A DNA stretch of 64,000 nucleotides from Tupaia tana (Eukaryota > Chordata > Mammalia > Scandentia > Tupaiidae): NCBI GenBank assembly GCA_026018925.1, contig JAKSZU010000018.1, forward strand, positions 33,885,807 through 33,949,806. The letters are read 5' to 3'. Positions 33,880 to 45,460 of this stretch are shown piece by piece; the first letter of the stretch is position 1; each line of letters starts with the position of its first letter. The translations under genes and the position numbers were made by a program. The notes under the pieces were generated by a model that made no database searches, was not told where the DNA came from, and worked only from the letters and a program-made list of their open reading frames with translations.

Positions 33880-34060
33880 CCTTTTTATTATCTTTTTAAC
33901 AGTCATTTCCATAGTGAGAGTTTTTTTTATTTTTTATTATTATTTTTTTTAATTTTTTTTGTCTTTTCTACTTTTTGCTGCTAGAAAGAATTTGTTAGTG
34001 GACATATTTGTATATGTATCTTTGAGCACATATGTGACTATACTTCTAAGATAAATTCTT

Positions 34061-34311
34061 TTTTTTTTTTTTTTGGAGAGGTTTTTGCCATAGGGCGCGT
34101 GCGCTCGCCAGACAGACAGAGACAGACAGCGAGAAATCACCCCCCGGGGGGATGGCCACGCCACAATCCCTTCTCCTCCATTCTCCTCTCAGGATCTTGG
34201 GCATGCACGTACACGTGCCCGGTGTGAGTTTAAGCCACCGGGTCCGGGGCATGAACCGTGGTCGACTACGTGGGAGTCCAGTGACATAGCCATTACACTA
34301 ACTGCTGGTCC
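34061..34311 (-). mobile_element. SINE-A2
   Basis: A CpG-rich copy. The direct repeat ctaagataaattctt lies at 34046-34060 and 34312-34326. Confidence 0.93.
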
Positions 34312-34507
34312 CTAAGATAAATTCTTGAATGTGTCTCTAGAATGGCAATTGCCACATCAAGATTATATACATGTAATGTTTTGGAAAATTATATATAATT
34401 TGTACCAATTTGTACACTTGCTAATAGTATATGAAGATGGAGGTTCCCACCATATCCCTGGCAGCTTATGGTTTTGGCTAATCTGATCAGTTAAAATAAA
34501 GACATAT

Positions 34508-34764
34508 GGGACCAGCAGTTAGCATAATGGCTATGTTGCTGGACTCCCACGTAGTTGATCGTGGTTAGAGTCCCGGACCTGGTGACTTAAGCTCACGCTG
34601 GGCGTGTGTGCGTGCGGGCCCAAGATCCTGAGAGGAGAATGGAGGAGAAGGGATTGTGATGTGTCCATCCCCCCTGGGAAGGTGATTTCTCGCTTTCTAT
34701 CTCTCTGTCTCTGTCTTTCTGGTGAGTGCACGTGCCCTATAGCAAAAACCTCTCAAAAAAAAAA
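34508..34764 (+). mobile_element. SINE-A2, plus strand
   Basis: It starts gggaccagcagttagcataa, with an A-run tail. The flanks aaaataaagacatat and aaaataaagacttatt are the target duplication. Confidence 0.9.
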
Positions 34765-34796
34765 AAAATAAAGACTTATTTTGGGTCTATTCTGTA

Positions 34797-35035
34797 ACAC
34801 AGCAGTTATGTGTCACTCAAGAGAAACTAAATCCTGCATAGTGACCACTGTTCAAATCCCTGGCCTGGTCAGTTGAAACATGCCTGGCATATACACAAAT
34901 GCCCAAGATCTATTTGTCATGCTGGAGAACTGAAAGAGAGGTATTGTAGTGTGAATAGACTCAATGAAGTGTATCCCCTCTGTCTCTCTCTCACATGTGT
35001 ACATGTGCACCATATTATGAATAAAATAAAAAATA
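34797..35035 (+). mobile_element. Old SINE (A3-like), plus strand
   Basis: It has a decayed head, B-box-like gttcaaatccctggcc, body pieces (atgcccaagatct, gtattgtagtgtg) and an AAATAA tail. Confidence 0.6.
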
Positions 35036-36284
35036 AGGAGATATTTAATGGCTTAATTTATACTTCCATAATTATAAACCAGGGTCAGTATATTTTTTAA
35101 AGATACTTTTCTATACCCTGTGAATGACCTTGCATATTTGGTGCACATTGATTTATTGAGTTACTGAACTTTTCTCATGAACTTGTAAGGAATCCCTGAA
35201 TTAGACAAAAGTAACCATTTGGCACATGTGTCACAAATAGTTTCTTCAATTTTCTAAAACTTTTTTATGTTGACTATTTTATTGTGTAGACATTTTACAT
35301 TTTTCCAGAATTGAATTTTGAAATATTTTTCCTTCTGACTTTTGGGGTTTATATCATGTTTAGAATAGTCTTTTGTATTCCAAAAATTAAAAAAAAAAGG
35401 GTTTCTGCTAGTGTTTTCGTTTTATTTTTAATGTTTAAATATCTGTCCTGTTTAAATATTTCGTCTATTGAATATTTATTTTGGGATAAGAAATAAATTA
35501 GGGATCTGACATTTTTTTCTCCTTTGCATATGACTAGCTAGTTGTCATAATAACTTTTATTGAAAAGAATCTATCTTTTCTCCACTGATTGAACTGCCAC
35601 TTTTGTCACATAATACATTTTCCTAGGTATTTAGATTCACTTCTAGACTCCCTATTCTTTTTTGTTTTATGCACCTGGACCAAATTATTTTAATTACTGT
35701 AGCTTTATAGTCCCCTAGAATGAGCTTTACTCATTCAAGAAATATTCTATTGATATATGACTGAGATATATAAAATTTATGGGTTGATTTAGGGCCAAGT
35801 GACATCTTTACAATACTCAGTCCTCCTCCTAAGAACAGGATTGTCTTTTTGCATTTTCTTTCATGTTCCACTGTAGTGCCTTAAAGTTTTCTTTTTATAG
35901 ATTCTGTACCTTTTAAAGTTTATTTCTAAGTATTTTATCTTTTAAAAGTATGTAAAAGTAAGATTTTTTTCTTCCATTATGTATTCTGATTGGAATATTT
36001 GTAGACAGAAAAGTATTATTATCTGTAAATAAAATTTAAATATTCTTTTTACTACCTTCCCTTTTTTTCTAATTACTTTTAGCTGATTTCATTGGGTTTC
36101 ACAGTGCAAATAATAATTATTTTTTTCTTCCCTTTTATAATTTATCTGTCACATTTTTGTAGTTTGCTAAAGCATCTAGAATAATGTTAAATAGTTGTAG
36201 AGGCATTGGGCATCTTACTTTATTTCAGAATTTAATGGGAATACTTTGATAATTCACTATTGTCCATGATGATGACTTTATATT

Positions 36285-36289
<5 letters not shown>

Positions 36290-36318
<29 letters not shown>
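36290..36318. repeat. (TG)n microsatellite
   Basis: About 14 TG units followed by a TA-rich run, inside the ancient L1. Confidence 0.95.
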
Positions 36319-36323
<5 letters not shown>

Positions 36324-37239
36324 ATATATATATAAATGTTGCGTCCATTTTCTTTTATTTTGAATAGAGTCTATTTTTTTCAACCAAGATGAAATGTGTT
36401 TTATCCAATACTTTTGCTAGTAACTTTGAAATGATTATATCATTTTTCTAAGTCTACATGTGACTATAGTGAGTCCCTAATGTTGAACTATCTTTGCATT
36501 TTAAATCTTGGTATATTATTCCTTTAGTGTGCTGCCAGATTCTAAGTGCTGATATTTTATTCAAGATTTTTGCATTACTATTCATAAGTGAGATTTACTC
36601 TGTATTTTTAAAAATGTGCTATCTTGTCAGATTTTGGTGTCAAAGTTTTGCTAGCTTTGTAAAAAGAAGTTGAAAATATTCTTTGAAGACTGAAGGGTTT
36701 AGCAGTAGAGTTATCTGTTCTGTGAAGGTTTGGTGACTTTCCTTTTTAAAACCATCTGGGTCTTCTACATTTTGGGAGTCTAGCTCTTTGATTACTTTCT
36801 GAATATTTCTAAAACTAGTATAGTTAGACTTTTGTCTCTTCCTGGGCTGGCCATAATTACACTTTTCTATGAATTTACCTATCTCATTCCAGTCTTCAAC
36901 TTTATGTGGAATTAGTTAAAGTACTTTCTTAGGATTCTTTGAATAATCTCTTATTTTATTATTTTCCATCATTTTTTGATATTTTGTACATACTTTATTT
37001 TTTTCTTTTTCTCTTTATTAGATTATCTGATGGTATGTCCATTTCATTTTTTTTTTTCCCAAAAGAATCAGCCGTTGGATCCATTTGCTAGCTGTAACTT
37101 TTTATGTTTTGAAATCATTAATTTTTGCTTTGATATCTACTTACTTGTCATCTTTGGTTTAGTTAATTTATTATTATGTATTTTTAAGATTGTAAGTTTC
37201 TGACTTATTTTTATTCTTTCCATTTTAATAATGCACTTT

Positions 37240-37479
37240 TTTTTTTTTTTTTTTTTTTTGCTAGAGTGTGTGCACACTCACCTGAAACAGAAAAATAGAG
37301 AGAGAGGGAGAGGAGAAAGCACCCACTATGGGGAATGGTCATACCTCAATCTCTTCTTCATTTTTCCCTCTTTGTGGGATCTTGAGCATGTATGCACACA
37401 CACCAGTGTGTTTCTCAAGCTGCTGGGTCTGGCCATGTTAAATCCAGCTACCTTAACAACCAGGCCACAGAGCTGGTCC
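37240..37479 (-). mobile_element. SINE-A3
   Basis: It has a T-run of about 23, the ttgctagagtgtgtgcacac block, the body, and a shortened head ending agagctggtcc. The B-box region is partly deleted. Confidence 0.75.
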
Positions 37480-37776
37480 TGATACATGTATTTAAAGCTT
37501 TCATTTCCCCCTTGAACATTGCTTTTGCTTTATTTTGTAGTCTCCCATCAATAATCTTTTGTCATTGTAGATAATCCAAAATTTTGAAGTGGATTTCTTC
37601 TTTGACTTAAAAATTATTTACATTATTAATTTAAAAAAGTTATTTAAATTAAGGGTGAGTAACATTTTCAAGTGCAGTGTATATCTAATTTAGTGTATTG
37701 TAAATTTTCACTCTTAATGGCTTTATAATTAGAGAGTGCTATTTGAGGTGTTTCTAATATTGAAAATTTGTTGAAG

Positions 37777-38043
37777 GGGCCAGCAGGTGGCGTAGTGGTT
37801 AAGATGCTCGACTCCCACATGACCAACTATGGTTGATGGTTTGTGTCCTAGACCCTGTGACTTGACACTCACACCAGTCGCTTGTATGTCTTTGCTCAAA
37901 ACCCTAAGAAGAGAATGAAGAAGAAGGCATCGTGGCATGGCCATCCTTGCTTGGAGGGTGATTTCTCACTTTTTCTCTCTGTCTCTCTGGTGAATGCATG
38001 CACCCTATGGCAAAAAAAAACTCTCTTAAAAAAAAGAAAAAAT
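37777..38043 (+). mobile_element. SINE-A3, plus strand
   Basis: A nearly complete old-type head: ggggccagcaggtggcgtag. A small insertion of about 7 bases breaks the B box (ggttgatggtttgtgtcc). It ends caccctatggcaaaaa. The head holds a near-CTCF core at 37780-37794. Confidence 0.85.
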
Positions 38044-38195
38044 AACTTTGTAGCCTTACTCATACATGGCCATTATTTGCTTATTTTTACCATTCACTTT
38101 CTCCCAATCTTTCTGAGAAAATTGGCTTTAGAGAGATATCTTATATATTACATACAGTTGGACTTTACATTGTGATCCAGTCTTAGAGTCTTTTT

Positions 38196-39087
38196 TCCCC
38201 AAAATAAATGTCTTAAGATGAAGATTATCCAGTACCTGATGCAAAGATTATAGAGCAAATAATTTATTTGTGAAGTGACCTGGGAGATACCAGAGGGGAA
38301 ACAGGAAGTAAGGCAAGGAAGAGAAGAGTAATGCAGGGGACGGAATGACTGAATTATTTCTTGATCCCACTGGGGACCTCTGGGAGACTTCCTACACCCA
38401 CCTCTGCATTATCTCTTCAAGGGATAGGATCAGGATATTTATCCATCCATTCCCATTCTTCATTGGCACCTGTGGTATTAACTGTCTGGCGATTCTGCCT
38501 TGTGTAGACTGAACATGATCCTGCAGCCAGAGAAAGCCCTTTGGGCACTGTCCAGGAGTTTACAGTAAGAAGCTGTACTCACATGGGAATGGCGAGTGTT
38601 GAGTTCCCCACTGTGAGAGCTGAACTTATCTTTGCAGGGTGATGAGGTTTCTGGAGGGCTGGGAAGCCAGGTCAGGAATATTGTTCAGAGACACCTAGGC
38701 ACTGGCTTGCTTTATTTTTTATTTTTTGCTGGATTAGAATGTAGCCTTGCTGACCCTGAGTTTGGCTCTAGAGTTAGGGAGCTGGGATATGTAAATATTT
38801 CTATTCAGCACACTAATTCATTTATGCACACTTTTCTGTAAGCCCCACTTGGTGCAACAAAAACTGAGCTTCTCAGTTCCAGGAGGGCCTTCACCTCTGG
38901 GCAGTATCACTAAATAAGTTCCATGTCCTGCTAGGTTCCTCTATGAGGCTGGGAAAACTATCGGGGCCCATATGCCATTTTACACCTATTTTACAAAAAA
39001 AAAAAGAGTTTTGGCTAAATAAATCAGGAATGAATGAATGAATTAATACTGAATAATGAGTATACCTAGCTCACAATTTATTTATTT
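38196..39087. other. Unassigned, possibly unique DNA
   Basis: No recognisable gene or repeat. One possible old repeat lies at 38260-38620, which I cannot name. Confidence 0.4.
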
Positions 39088-39351
39088 ATTTAGAGAGATT
39101 TTTGCTATTGGGTGCGTGCTCTCACTTGGAGTGACAGAGAGACAGTAAGAAGTCCACCCCCCTGGGGGGAATGGGTGCACTGCAATCCCTTCACCTCCAT
39201 TCTCCTCTTGGGATTTTGGGCATGTACACACACACACACACGCACACACACACACGGCTGGCATGAGTTTCAAGCTGCCAGGTCCGGGACTCAAACCATG
39301 GTTCACTATGGGGAGTCCAGCGACGTAACTATTACACCATCTGCTGTTCCC
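39088..39351 (-). mobile_element. SINE-A3 with CA expansion
   Basis: It starts in (TTTA)n, carries gagagatttttgctattggg and the CA/CG repeat at 39229-39254, and ends ctgctgttccc. Confidence 0.83.
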
Positions 39352-39599
39352 ATGTATCTTTCAATTTAAAGCTTACTTGAAATCTTGCTGTTCCATATAC
39401 ATTTCTGGAAAGATAGCTGTGCCTTATATTGGTCTTATTTTATATTGTGCCTTCTGTTTTTTATCTGGTTCCCTCTCCTTTCTTCTGTCCTCCTTATCCC
39501 TAACCTCCGTCTCTTTTATTCCCTATGGCTTACTTTATGGTATTTTCTTTGGTTTATGTTGGTGTGTTTATGAACCATGGCCTGTTTCTTTTGGAAATT
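39352..39599. other. Unassigned DNA
   Basis: The pyrimidine-rich text resembles an antisense L1 but cannot be placed. Confidence 0.35.
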
Positions 39600-39967
39600 T
39601 GGAAAGCCTACTCCCTTTACAATTTTTAAAATAATAACTTACATACCGTAAGGTGTATGTGTAAAACTGTAGTGTTGGGTAATTTTTGACAAATGTATGT
39701 ACTTGTGTACCTACCACCCCCTTAAAACAAAGATAATTTCATCACTCCCCCAAAATACCGTTATGCCTTTTTATGATCAATCTCGTCACCACACCAGCCT
39801 CAGGCAACCACTGACCTGCTTTCTGCATGCTAGATCAGTTTTTCTTGTTTTGGAAATTCATATAAATGGAATTTTACTCTTTTCTGTCTGCTTCTTTTGC
39901 TCAGCCTAATGTTTCGAGATTCATCTGTGTTGTGTGCATAATTAGTTTGCTCTTTCTTATTTCTTTT

Positions 39968-40268
39968 TTTTTTTCCTTTCTTTCTGTCTTTTTTTTTTTT
40001 TTTTTTTTAAGAGAGATTTTTGTTACAGGGCATGTGCACTCGCTGGACAGACAGAGATAGATAGAGAGACAGAAAGCAAGAAATCCCCCCCCCCCCCCCG
40101 CCCCCAGGGATAGTCACACTGCAATCCCTTCTCCATTTTCCTCTCCGGATCTTGGGGACACACGCACACATGCACCTGGTGTGAGTTTTAAGCCACCAGG
40201 TCTGGGACTTGAACCAGTCAACTATCTGGAAGTCCAGCAACGTAACCATTATGCTATATGTTGGTCCC
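39968..40268 (-). mobile_element. SINE-A3 with C-run
   Basis: A complete copy in which the ccccccag motif has grown to a 14-base C-run plus a second (40086-40106). The flanks tgctctttcttattt and tgctccttcttgttt are the target duplication. Confidence 0.87.
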
Positions 40269-40758
40269 TGCTCCTTCTTGTTTCTGATCAACATTCTATT
40301 GGCTGGATATAAGAATACATTTTTTTGTTTGAGTTCATATAATTTGCCACGTAATATTATAGTATTTCCCATATTACTAAAGTTATTTCAAAAACAATCT
40401 TTGATGACAATTTTTAATTCACTTAACCTGTGATGGACATTTGAGTTATTTTATTTTTGGTTATTATGAATAAAGCTGCAACAAATATTCATGTGCTAAT
40501 CTTCTTGTGGACATAGGTTTTCATTTCTCTGGGGTTAATACCTAGGAGTGGGGTGGATACATTTAATTTTTTAATGAAGCTATTTTCCAAATTGGTTGTA
40601 CCATTTTACACTCTCAGGAATGATGTTTGAGAGAGTTGCAGTTGCTCTAATCCTCATTAAACTTGGTATTCTTAACCAAGCCTTTTAACTTTAGCTGTTT
40701 TTATCACCTGCTAAAATGTGCAGTTGATATTGCTGTGGTTTTAATTTTGCAATATCCT

Positions 40759-41021
40759 TTTTTTCTTTTTGGAGAGGTTTTTGCTATAGGGCGCGTGCAC
40801 TCACCAGAAAGACAGAGAGGGACAGAGAGACAGAAAGCGAGAAATCACCCCCCGGGGGGGATGGCAATGCCGCAATCCCTTCTCCTCCATTCTCCTCTCG
40901 GAATCTTGGCCACACATGCACACGCGCCCGGCGTGAGTTTAAGCCGCCGGGTCCAGGACTCAAACCGCATCAACTACATGGAAGTCCAGCGACATAGCCA
41001 TTACGCTAACTGCTGGTCCCC
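40759..41021 (-). mobile_element. SINE-A2
   Basis: A CpG-rich copy. The direct repeat taattttgcaatatcct lies at 40742-40758 and 41022-41038. Confidence 0.93.
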
Positions 41022-41165
41022 TAATTTTGCAATATCCTAATGATTAATGAAAGCAAACATCTTTCCATGGGCCTTTTTATATCTCTTTCAAGTCTTTTGC
41101 ATGAGGTTTGAGTTTTTCTTGATAAAATACACTTATGCCTCCTTAAATGCCATTCCCCAGGAGAT

Positions 41166-41650
41166 TTTTATGTATTATTATTCACAACTTTTCAGTGGGG
41201 CTATTTAAAAAATTAGTAGACTTCGTTATTTTCTTTGAGCAATTTTAGGTTTATAGAAAAAACTGAGGGAAAAATACAGAGTTCCCAGGTGCCCCCTCCC
41301 CTTTCTCCACCCTTTTTTCCTCTTTTTCACAGCCAGCATTTGTATGGTACATTTGCTATGGCTGATAAGCCAATATTGGTACATTACAATGCACTGAAGT
41401 CCATACTTTACGCTAGGATTCACACTTTGTGTTGTATCTTCTGTGAGTTTGGACAGATATATAATGACATATATTCACCAGTATAATATCAAACAGAATA
41501 ATAGTTTCACACCCTTAAAATTCCTTTGTTCCCCCCCTATTCATTTCTTTTTCTCTCTCTGGAACCCTTGAAACACACTTATACTTTTTTTTTTTTTAGG
41601 CATTATTTAATTAATTTAATTTATTGTTATTACTTAATTTGACCAGAGAA

Positions 41651-41695
<45 letters not shown>

Positions 41696-41930
41696 GTGAG
41701 AAAGCAAGCTGGGAGATCTGGGATTTAAACTGTGGTTAGTCACGTGGGAGCCTAGTGCCTTAATCACCAGGCCATCTGCTGCCCCCTTCTCTTATCTTTT
41801 TACTGTTCCCATAAGTTTTAATTTTTCCAGAATCTTATATAGTTGGAATAACACAGGACATAGTCTTTTTGAATTGACCTCTTTCACTTAGCAATATACA
41901 CTTAAAGTTCCTCCTCAGTACATTAAAGAT
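41166..41930 (-). mobile_element. Second ancient L1 3' end, antisense
   Basis: 3' UTR hallmarks: gagcaattttaggtttatag, ggtacatttgctatggctga, gtgagtttggacagatatat, taatgacatatattcacc. As a fresh 3' UTR start it is a separate insertion from the previous L1. A SINE-B interrupts it. Confidence 0.75.
41586..41786 (-). mobile_element. SINE-B with (GA)n
   Basis: It has a TTTAATTAATTTAATTTATT tail, ttgaccagagaaagac, a GA run at 41655-41690 and a head ending ctgctgccccc. Confidence 0.85.
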
Positions 41931-42390
41931 GAACTCCAATGGGGGTTATTTCTATGCTTTTAAAAAACATGTTGATCGTTACCCCTTCTGACTTCTCTCC
42001 ACTATACTCACTTTTATTACATTGTAATTTCTGGAGAGTTATAAATCATAGCATTTATAAACTTATCTGTAACAATGATTCTCGCAATTGTTTAATCTTA
42101 TTGTTTAACCCCAATTCTTTTCCTGTACCTTGTCAATTATATTTTTGGTTGACTAGAATTTTATTCATTTCTTCTAACACTAGTAATGGAATACAAATTT
42201 GTGAGTATGTACATGTCTGAAAATGTCTTTCATGTTTCATTAGGAATTTTTGTAGATCTCTTGTCACTGTATTTTAACATAGAATGTTTCTGTGGAGCAG
42301 TTTAAAAAACATGGTATTTCCCTCTGTAGATGTGATTTGGACTCCTTGTTCATAGGATTTTTCATTACTATCAAAGTCCAGTAATTTTTA
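41931..42390. other. Unassigned AT-rich DNA
   Basis: It may be more of an old antisense L1, but nothing diagnostic is visible. Confidence 0.35.
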
Positions 42391-42411
42391 CTAGAGTATG
42401 TGTTTTATTTT

Positions 42412-42667
42412 TTTGGGGGGGGAGGTTTTTGCTATAGGGCGCGTGCGCTCGCCAGACAGACAGAGACAGAGAGATAGAAAGCGAGAAATCACCCCCCAGA
42501 GGGGATGGTCATGCCGCAATCCCTTCTCCTCCATTCTCCTCTTGGGATCGTGGGCACGCACGCACATGCACCCGGTGTGAGTTTTAAGCCACCGGGTCTG
42601 GGATTGAACTGCGGTCGACTACGTGGGAGTCCAGCAACATAGCCATTACGCTAACTGCTGGTTCCCC
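42412..42667 (-). mobile_element. SINE-A1-like
   Basis: A CpG-rich copy ending ctgctggttccc. Its B box is shortened by one base (antisense gggattgaactgcgg). Its tail is a G-run (42415-42423) instead of a clean T-run end. The flanks agagtatgtgttttatttt and gagagtatgcattatttt are the target duplication. Confidence 0.88.
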
Positions 42668-42686
42668 CGAGAGTATGCATTATTTT

Positions 42687-43029
42687 GATCAAGCTACATA
42701 AACTTTTCTTGAGACAGTATGTGCATTGTGAATCAGTAGATTTCTTTTACTTGTAAAGGTTTTCTTGAAAATTTTTTCCTGTTTTATATGTTTCTTCAGA
42801 AATAGCACCATTTACTTTCTTGATCTTCCCCATCTATTATTTTCTAACATTTAAAAAATGTCCTCTTCTTTTCAATTTCAATTTGTTTAATTATCTTAAG
42901 CCAGTTCTGCATGTCTAGGAATACTGTTTTAGTAATACTAATTCTGTTTTATATGTTTCTAATGGGATTTCTATTTTTGTAATAGTTTTACTTTTCTCTT
43001 ATACTTTTCTTCTGAGCTCTGCCAGATGT
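42687..43029. other. Unassigned AT-rich DNA
   Basis: Possibly decayed L1 or HAL1 in antisense; not supported by a clear motif. Confidence 0.35.
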
Positions 43030-43308
43030 TGTTTCTGATAGTGTGTGCATGTTTGAGAAAGGGAGTGGGGGAAAGACAGAGAAAGAGAGAAAGGCAGAGA
43101 GTGAGAGAGAGAGAGAGAGAGCGCGCGCACTTTTAACAGGGTCTGGCTATGCCATGATTCCCTCTTCTTAGCCTTTTAGCTCATCAGGATCTTGGGCATA
43201 TGCAAACATGCCCAGTGTGTTTCAGGATGCCTGGTCTGGGGTTTTGAACCATAGTTGGCCATGTGGCTTCCAGCATGCTACTGACTATATCATAGAGACT
43301 GGGCCCAG
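43030..43308 (-). mobile_element. Old SINE (A3-like) with GA/GC run
   Basis: It has a GA-rich stretch ending in gcgcgcgc (43122-43129), body pieces (caggatcttgggcatatgc) and a head with accatagttggccatgtgg. Confidence 0.7.
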
Positions 43309-43857
43309 ATTACTACTTTTAACTTCCTTTCGTTAACTTGTTATTGTTTCTTTAAACTCTTGTATCTTTTCTTTGGGATTTAGTTTCATATAGATTATGT
43401 TTTCTTTAAATTTTTGGTCATTACATTTTTGAGAATTGGTGGTCATAATTGTACTTGCTTCCGTGTTGTTTGTTTTGGTATCATTTTAATCTACCTTTCA
43501 TTTGATATTCTTTTTTTTTCTCCTTCAGAAACCAGTGGCTTTTAAAAACTTTAGCATTCATCTTTGAATTGGGCCTTGAGACTTCTTCCAAAACTAGTTA
43601 TTTGCTGAAGAGTGTCATGGGGAAATTGTTGGAAGGGGAGTTGGGAAGAAGGCATTTTGAGTATTAGGCAGATTAGTTTTAGTCTGTGGTACTCTTATAA
43701 CTTTTCCCTGTGGTTACAATTCTTTTTCAAGTTAGCAAGAAGAAATCTAGACTCGGTCTTTTATAGCAATTTTAAAAAAATAATGTATTTGAGACTTTAC
43801 TTCTCAGTTGACAATAATTAGCTACTATATTTTCTCTTTCTCTCTGCCTGACCTATA
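43309..43857. other. Unassigned AT-rich DNA
   Basis: No gene. An antisense L1/HAL1 flavour, without a decisive motif. Confidence 0.35.
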
Positions 43858-43859
43858 TA

Positions 43860-43931
43860 TTGGATTGTCAGAAAAGTCATGACATATTTTTTTCTATGCA
43901 AAAATGCATCATAACTTTTCCAACAACCCAG
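43860..43931. mobile_element. Palindromic mariner-like MITE, copy 2
   Basis: A 72-bp palindrome: ttggattgtcagaaaag on one side and cttttccaacaacccag on the other, with loop text ttttctatgcaaaaatgc. TA flanks lie at 43858-43859 and 43932-43933. Confidence 0.85.
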
Positions 43932-43933
43932 TA

Positions 43934-44341
43934 TTTCTGGCTGATCAGTATTCACATATTCTTACAGTTTTACTCTTTCTTTCTTTTTCTCACACATACA
44001 TATACCCAAGTGTTACCATACTATTTTTATTGCTTTGTAATTAGATTTTACTCAATAAATATAATAGACACTGTCTCATTCCAGCCTATTTACATTTACC
44101 TCATTAAAATGAAAACAGCTGCAAGAAATTTAAAAAACTGTTCAAAATTTTTATTTGTAATATGCCAGAGGGTTGATCTGATATAAGCTGCTTCACCATT
44201 ACTGGAAATAGAAATTTAATTAAATGTGATCTTGATTTGGAGTTTTATATTGTAAAAGTTACCTATGTTATAAGAGAGATATTTAGTATACAATAAATAT
44301 ACATTAAGGCCTTTTGATTCTGCCTGTTAAATAGATATTAT
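43934..44341. other. Unassigned AT-rich DNA
   Basis: No gene or identifiable repeat. Confidence 0.4.
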
Positions 44342-44358
44342 ATTTGTCTATTTCTTTT

Positions 44359-44590
44359 CATCTTTAAAAGTTTTGCCAGAGGGCACATGTGCTTGTCAGG
44401 GAGAAAGTAAGAAGGGAATAGAATAGTTATATTGTAATCCCTTCCCATCCACATCTCTTTTCTTGAGGGATTTCGAGCATGCATGTGCATATGTGCAGCA
44501 TGTTTTCCAAGCTGCCAGGTCTAGGACTCAATCACATGATTGGCCATGTGGGATCCAGCTACCTTAACCACCATGCCATGGATTGGCCCC
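44359..44590 (-). mobile_element. SINE-A3
   Basis: An older copy ending atggattggcccc. The direct repeat atttgtctatttcttt lies at 44342 and 44591. Confidence 0.88.
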
Positions 44591-44606
44591 ATTTGTCTAT
44601 TTCTTT

Positions 44607-45072
44607 CTACCATCATTACTACCATCCTCTTTCAGGGTACCATTGATATTTGTCTGGACTTAGCAGGAGCCTTCTAACAGATTGCCGCATATTCACTCTT
44701 GTTCTCTTGGGGTGAACATACATTCCTATTTTCCTAGTTGCAGTACCATGATTTTTCTTTGGGGAACCATTCCAGAGCATTAGATAGAACCTTATCAGGC
44801 ATATCAAACAGGGTACCCTTCAATTCCTCCATCACTGCTCATCTAGTCTAGGGATGGGCATGTGACCTATGCTAGGCATTCGGAGCCTCTGTCTTAGGAA
44901 TCTGAATTTTGAAAAGGATGCAATAAAGATGGAAAATGACTGGAGTTACTTGTTTCACTGGCAGAACCAGAGAAACTATCCATTAATTTTTGTCTCCAAG
45001 CCAGATTGCCAGATTCTTCAGATTTTCCCTCTTGATTCTGGGCCCTTGTTCACCACCTTCTAATATATTGCC
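44607..45072. other. Unassigned DNA, possible L2 scrap
   Basis: The piece at 44650-44685 (tgtctggacttagcaggagc) may be a short sense L2 remnant. The rest is unassigned. Confidence 0.35.
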
Positions 45073-45073
45073 T

Positions 45074-45112
<39 letters not shown>

Positions 45113-45118
45113 CTTATT
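45073..45118. repeat. (TTTA)n microsatellite
   Basis: About eleven TTTA units. Confidence 0.95.
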
Positions 45119-45460
45119 TTGGTTTAGGTTAACCAAAGTGAGTTTCTGCAGCTAACAGCCAAAGAATTTTACCTGATATGCACTATGTTAGTTAGGATCA
45201 AGGCTAAGCTGTTATAACAGACACCCTAAAATACTGTGGCTCAAATGAGATCTAAGTTCATTCCTCTTTTACATAAGAGTTGAGAGTGGATGAGTGGGTC
45301 TGTGATATGAGGTCTCTCAGACATTTATGCCTTCCACTTGGTTGTTCTGTTGGTTCTAAGGGTGTCATCCTTGTCATGGCAACCCACATCCACATTCCAG
45401 TCTACAGCAAAGGCCAGAGGAAGCCCAAGGTGAACACTCCCGTTTCTTTGTTTTGTTTTG
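45119..45460. other. Old interspersed repeat, unnamed
   Basis: The text ctaagctgttataacagac, actgtggctcaaatgag and the continuation after the SINE (about 45711-45800) look like one old repeat split by the SINE. I cannot classify it. Confidence 0.35.

Larger units (their letters stand above)
31396..33882 (-). mobile_element. HAL1-like element, copy B, complete
   Basis: It is bounded by the perfect 15-bp direct repeat ttttattatcttttt at 31381-31395 and 33883-33897. Read on the minus strand: repeated 5'-UTR units (33879-33589), ORF1 (33440-32446), a spacer, 3'-UTR module 2 (32225-31908), module 1 (31880-31440) and an A-rich tail. At about 2.49 kb it is far shorter than a 6-7 kb L1 and carries no ORF2. 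Because the target duplication encloses both ends, lack of ORF2 is the state that was inserted, not a later truncation at either end. Confidence 0.88.
30536..38195 (-). mobile_element. Ancient L1 (L1M-like), antisense, much interrupted
   Basis: The pieces 30536-30805, 33898-34493, about 34780-34796, 35036-37239, 37480-37776 and 38044-38195 follow the antisense order of L1 from the 3' end upstream. Examples are atatagttctatgtcagcac at 30729, cctttgcatatgactagc near 35521, the gatgatgacttt area and ttacatacagttggactttac at 38149. HAL1-like copy B and several SINEs lie inside it. It is heavily mutated. Confidence 0.65.
39600..41165 (-). mobile_element. Ancient L1 3' end (L1M-like), antisense
   Basis: 3' UTR text (tttttgacaaatgtatg, catataaatggaattttac) is followed by the ORF2 end: ttatgaataaagctgcaac, gttaatacctaggagtgggg and gtaccattttacactctc. 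Two SINEs interrupt it. Confidence 0.75.

Noticed and set aside
41931..43857. A further HAL1 element
   Set aside because: The AT-rich text has an antisense L1 feel, but I found no ORF1 motif or 3'-UTR module to support it.
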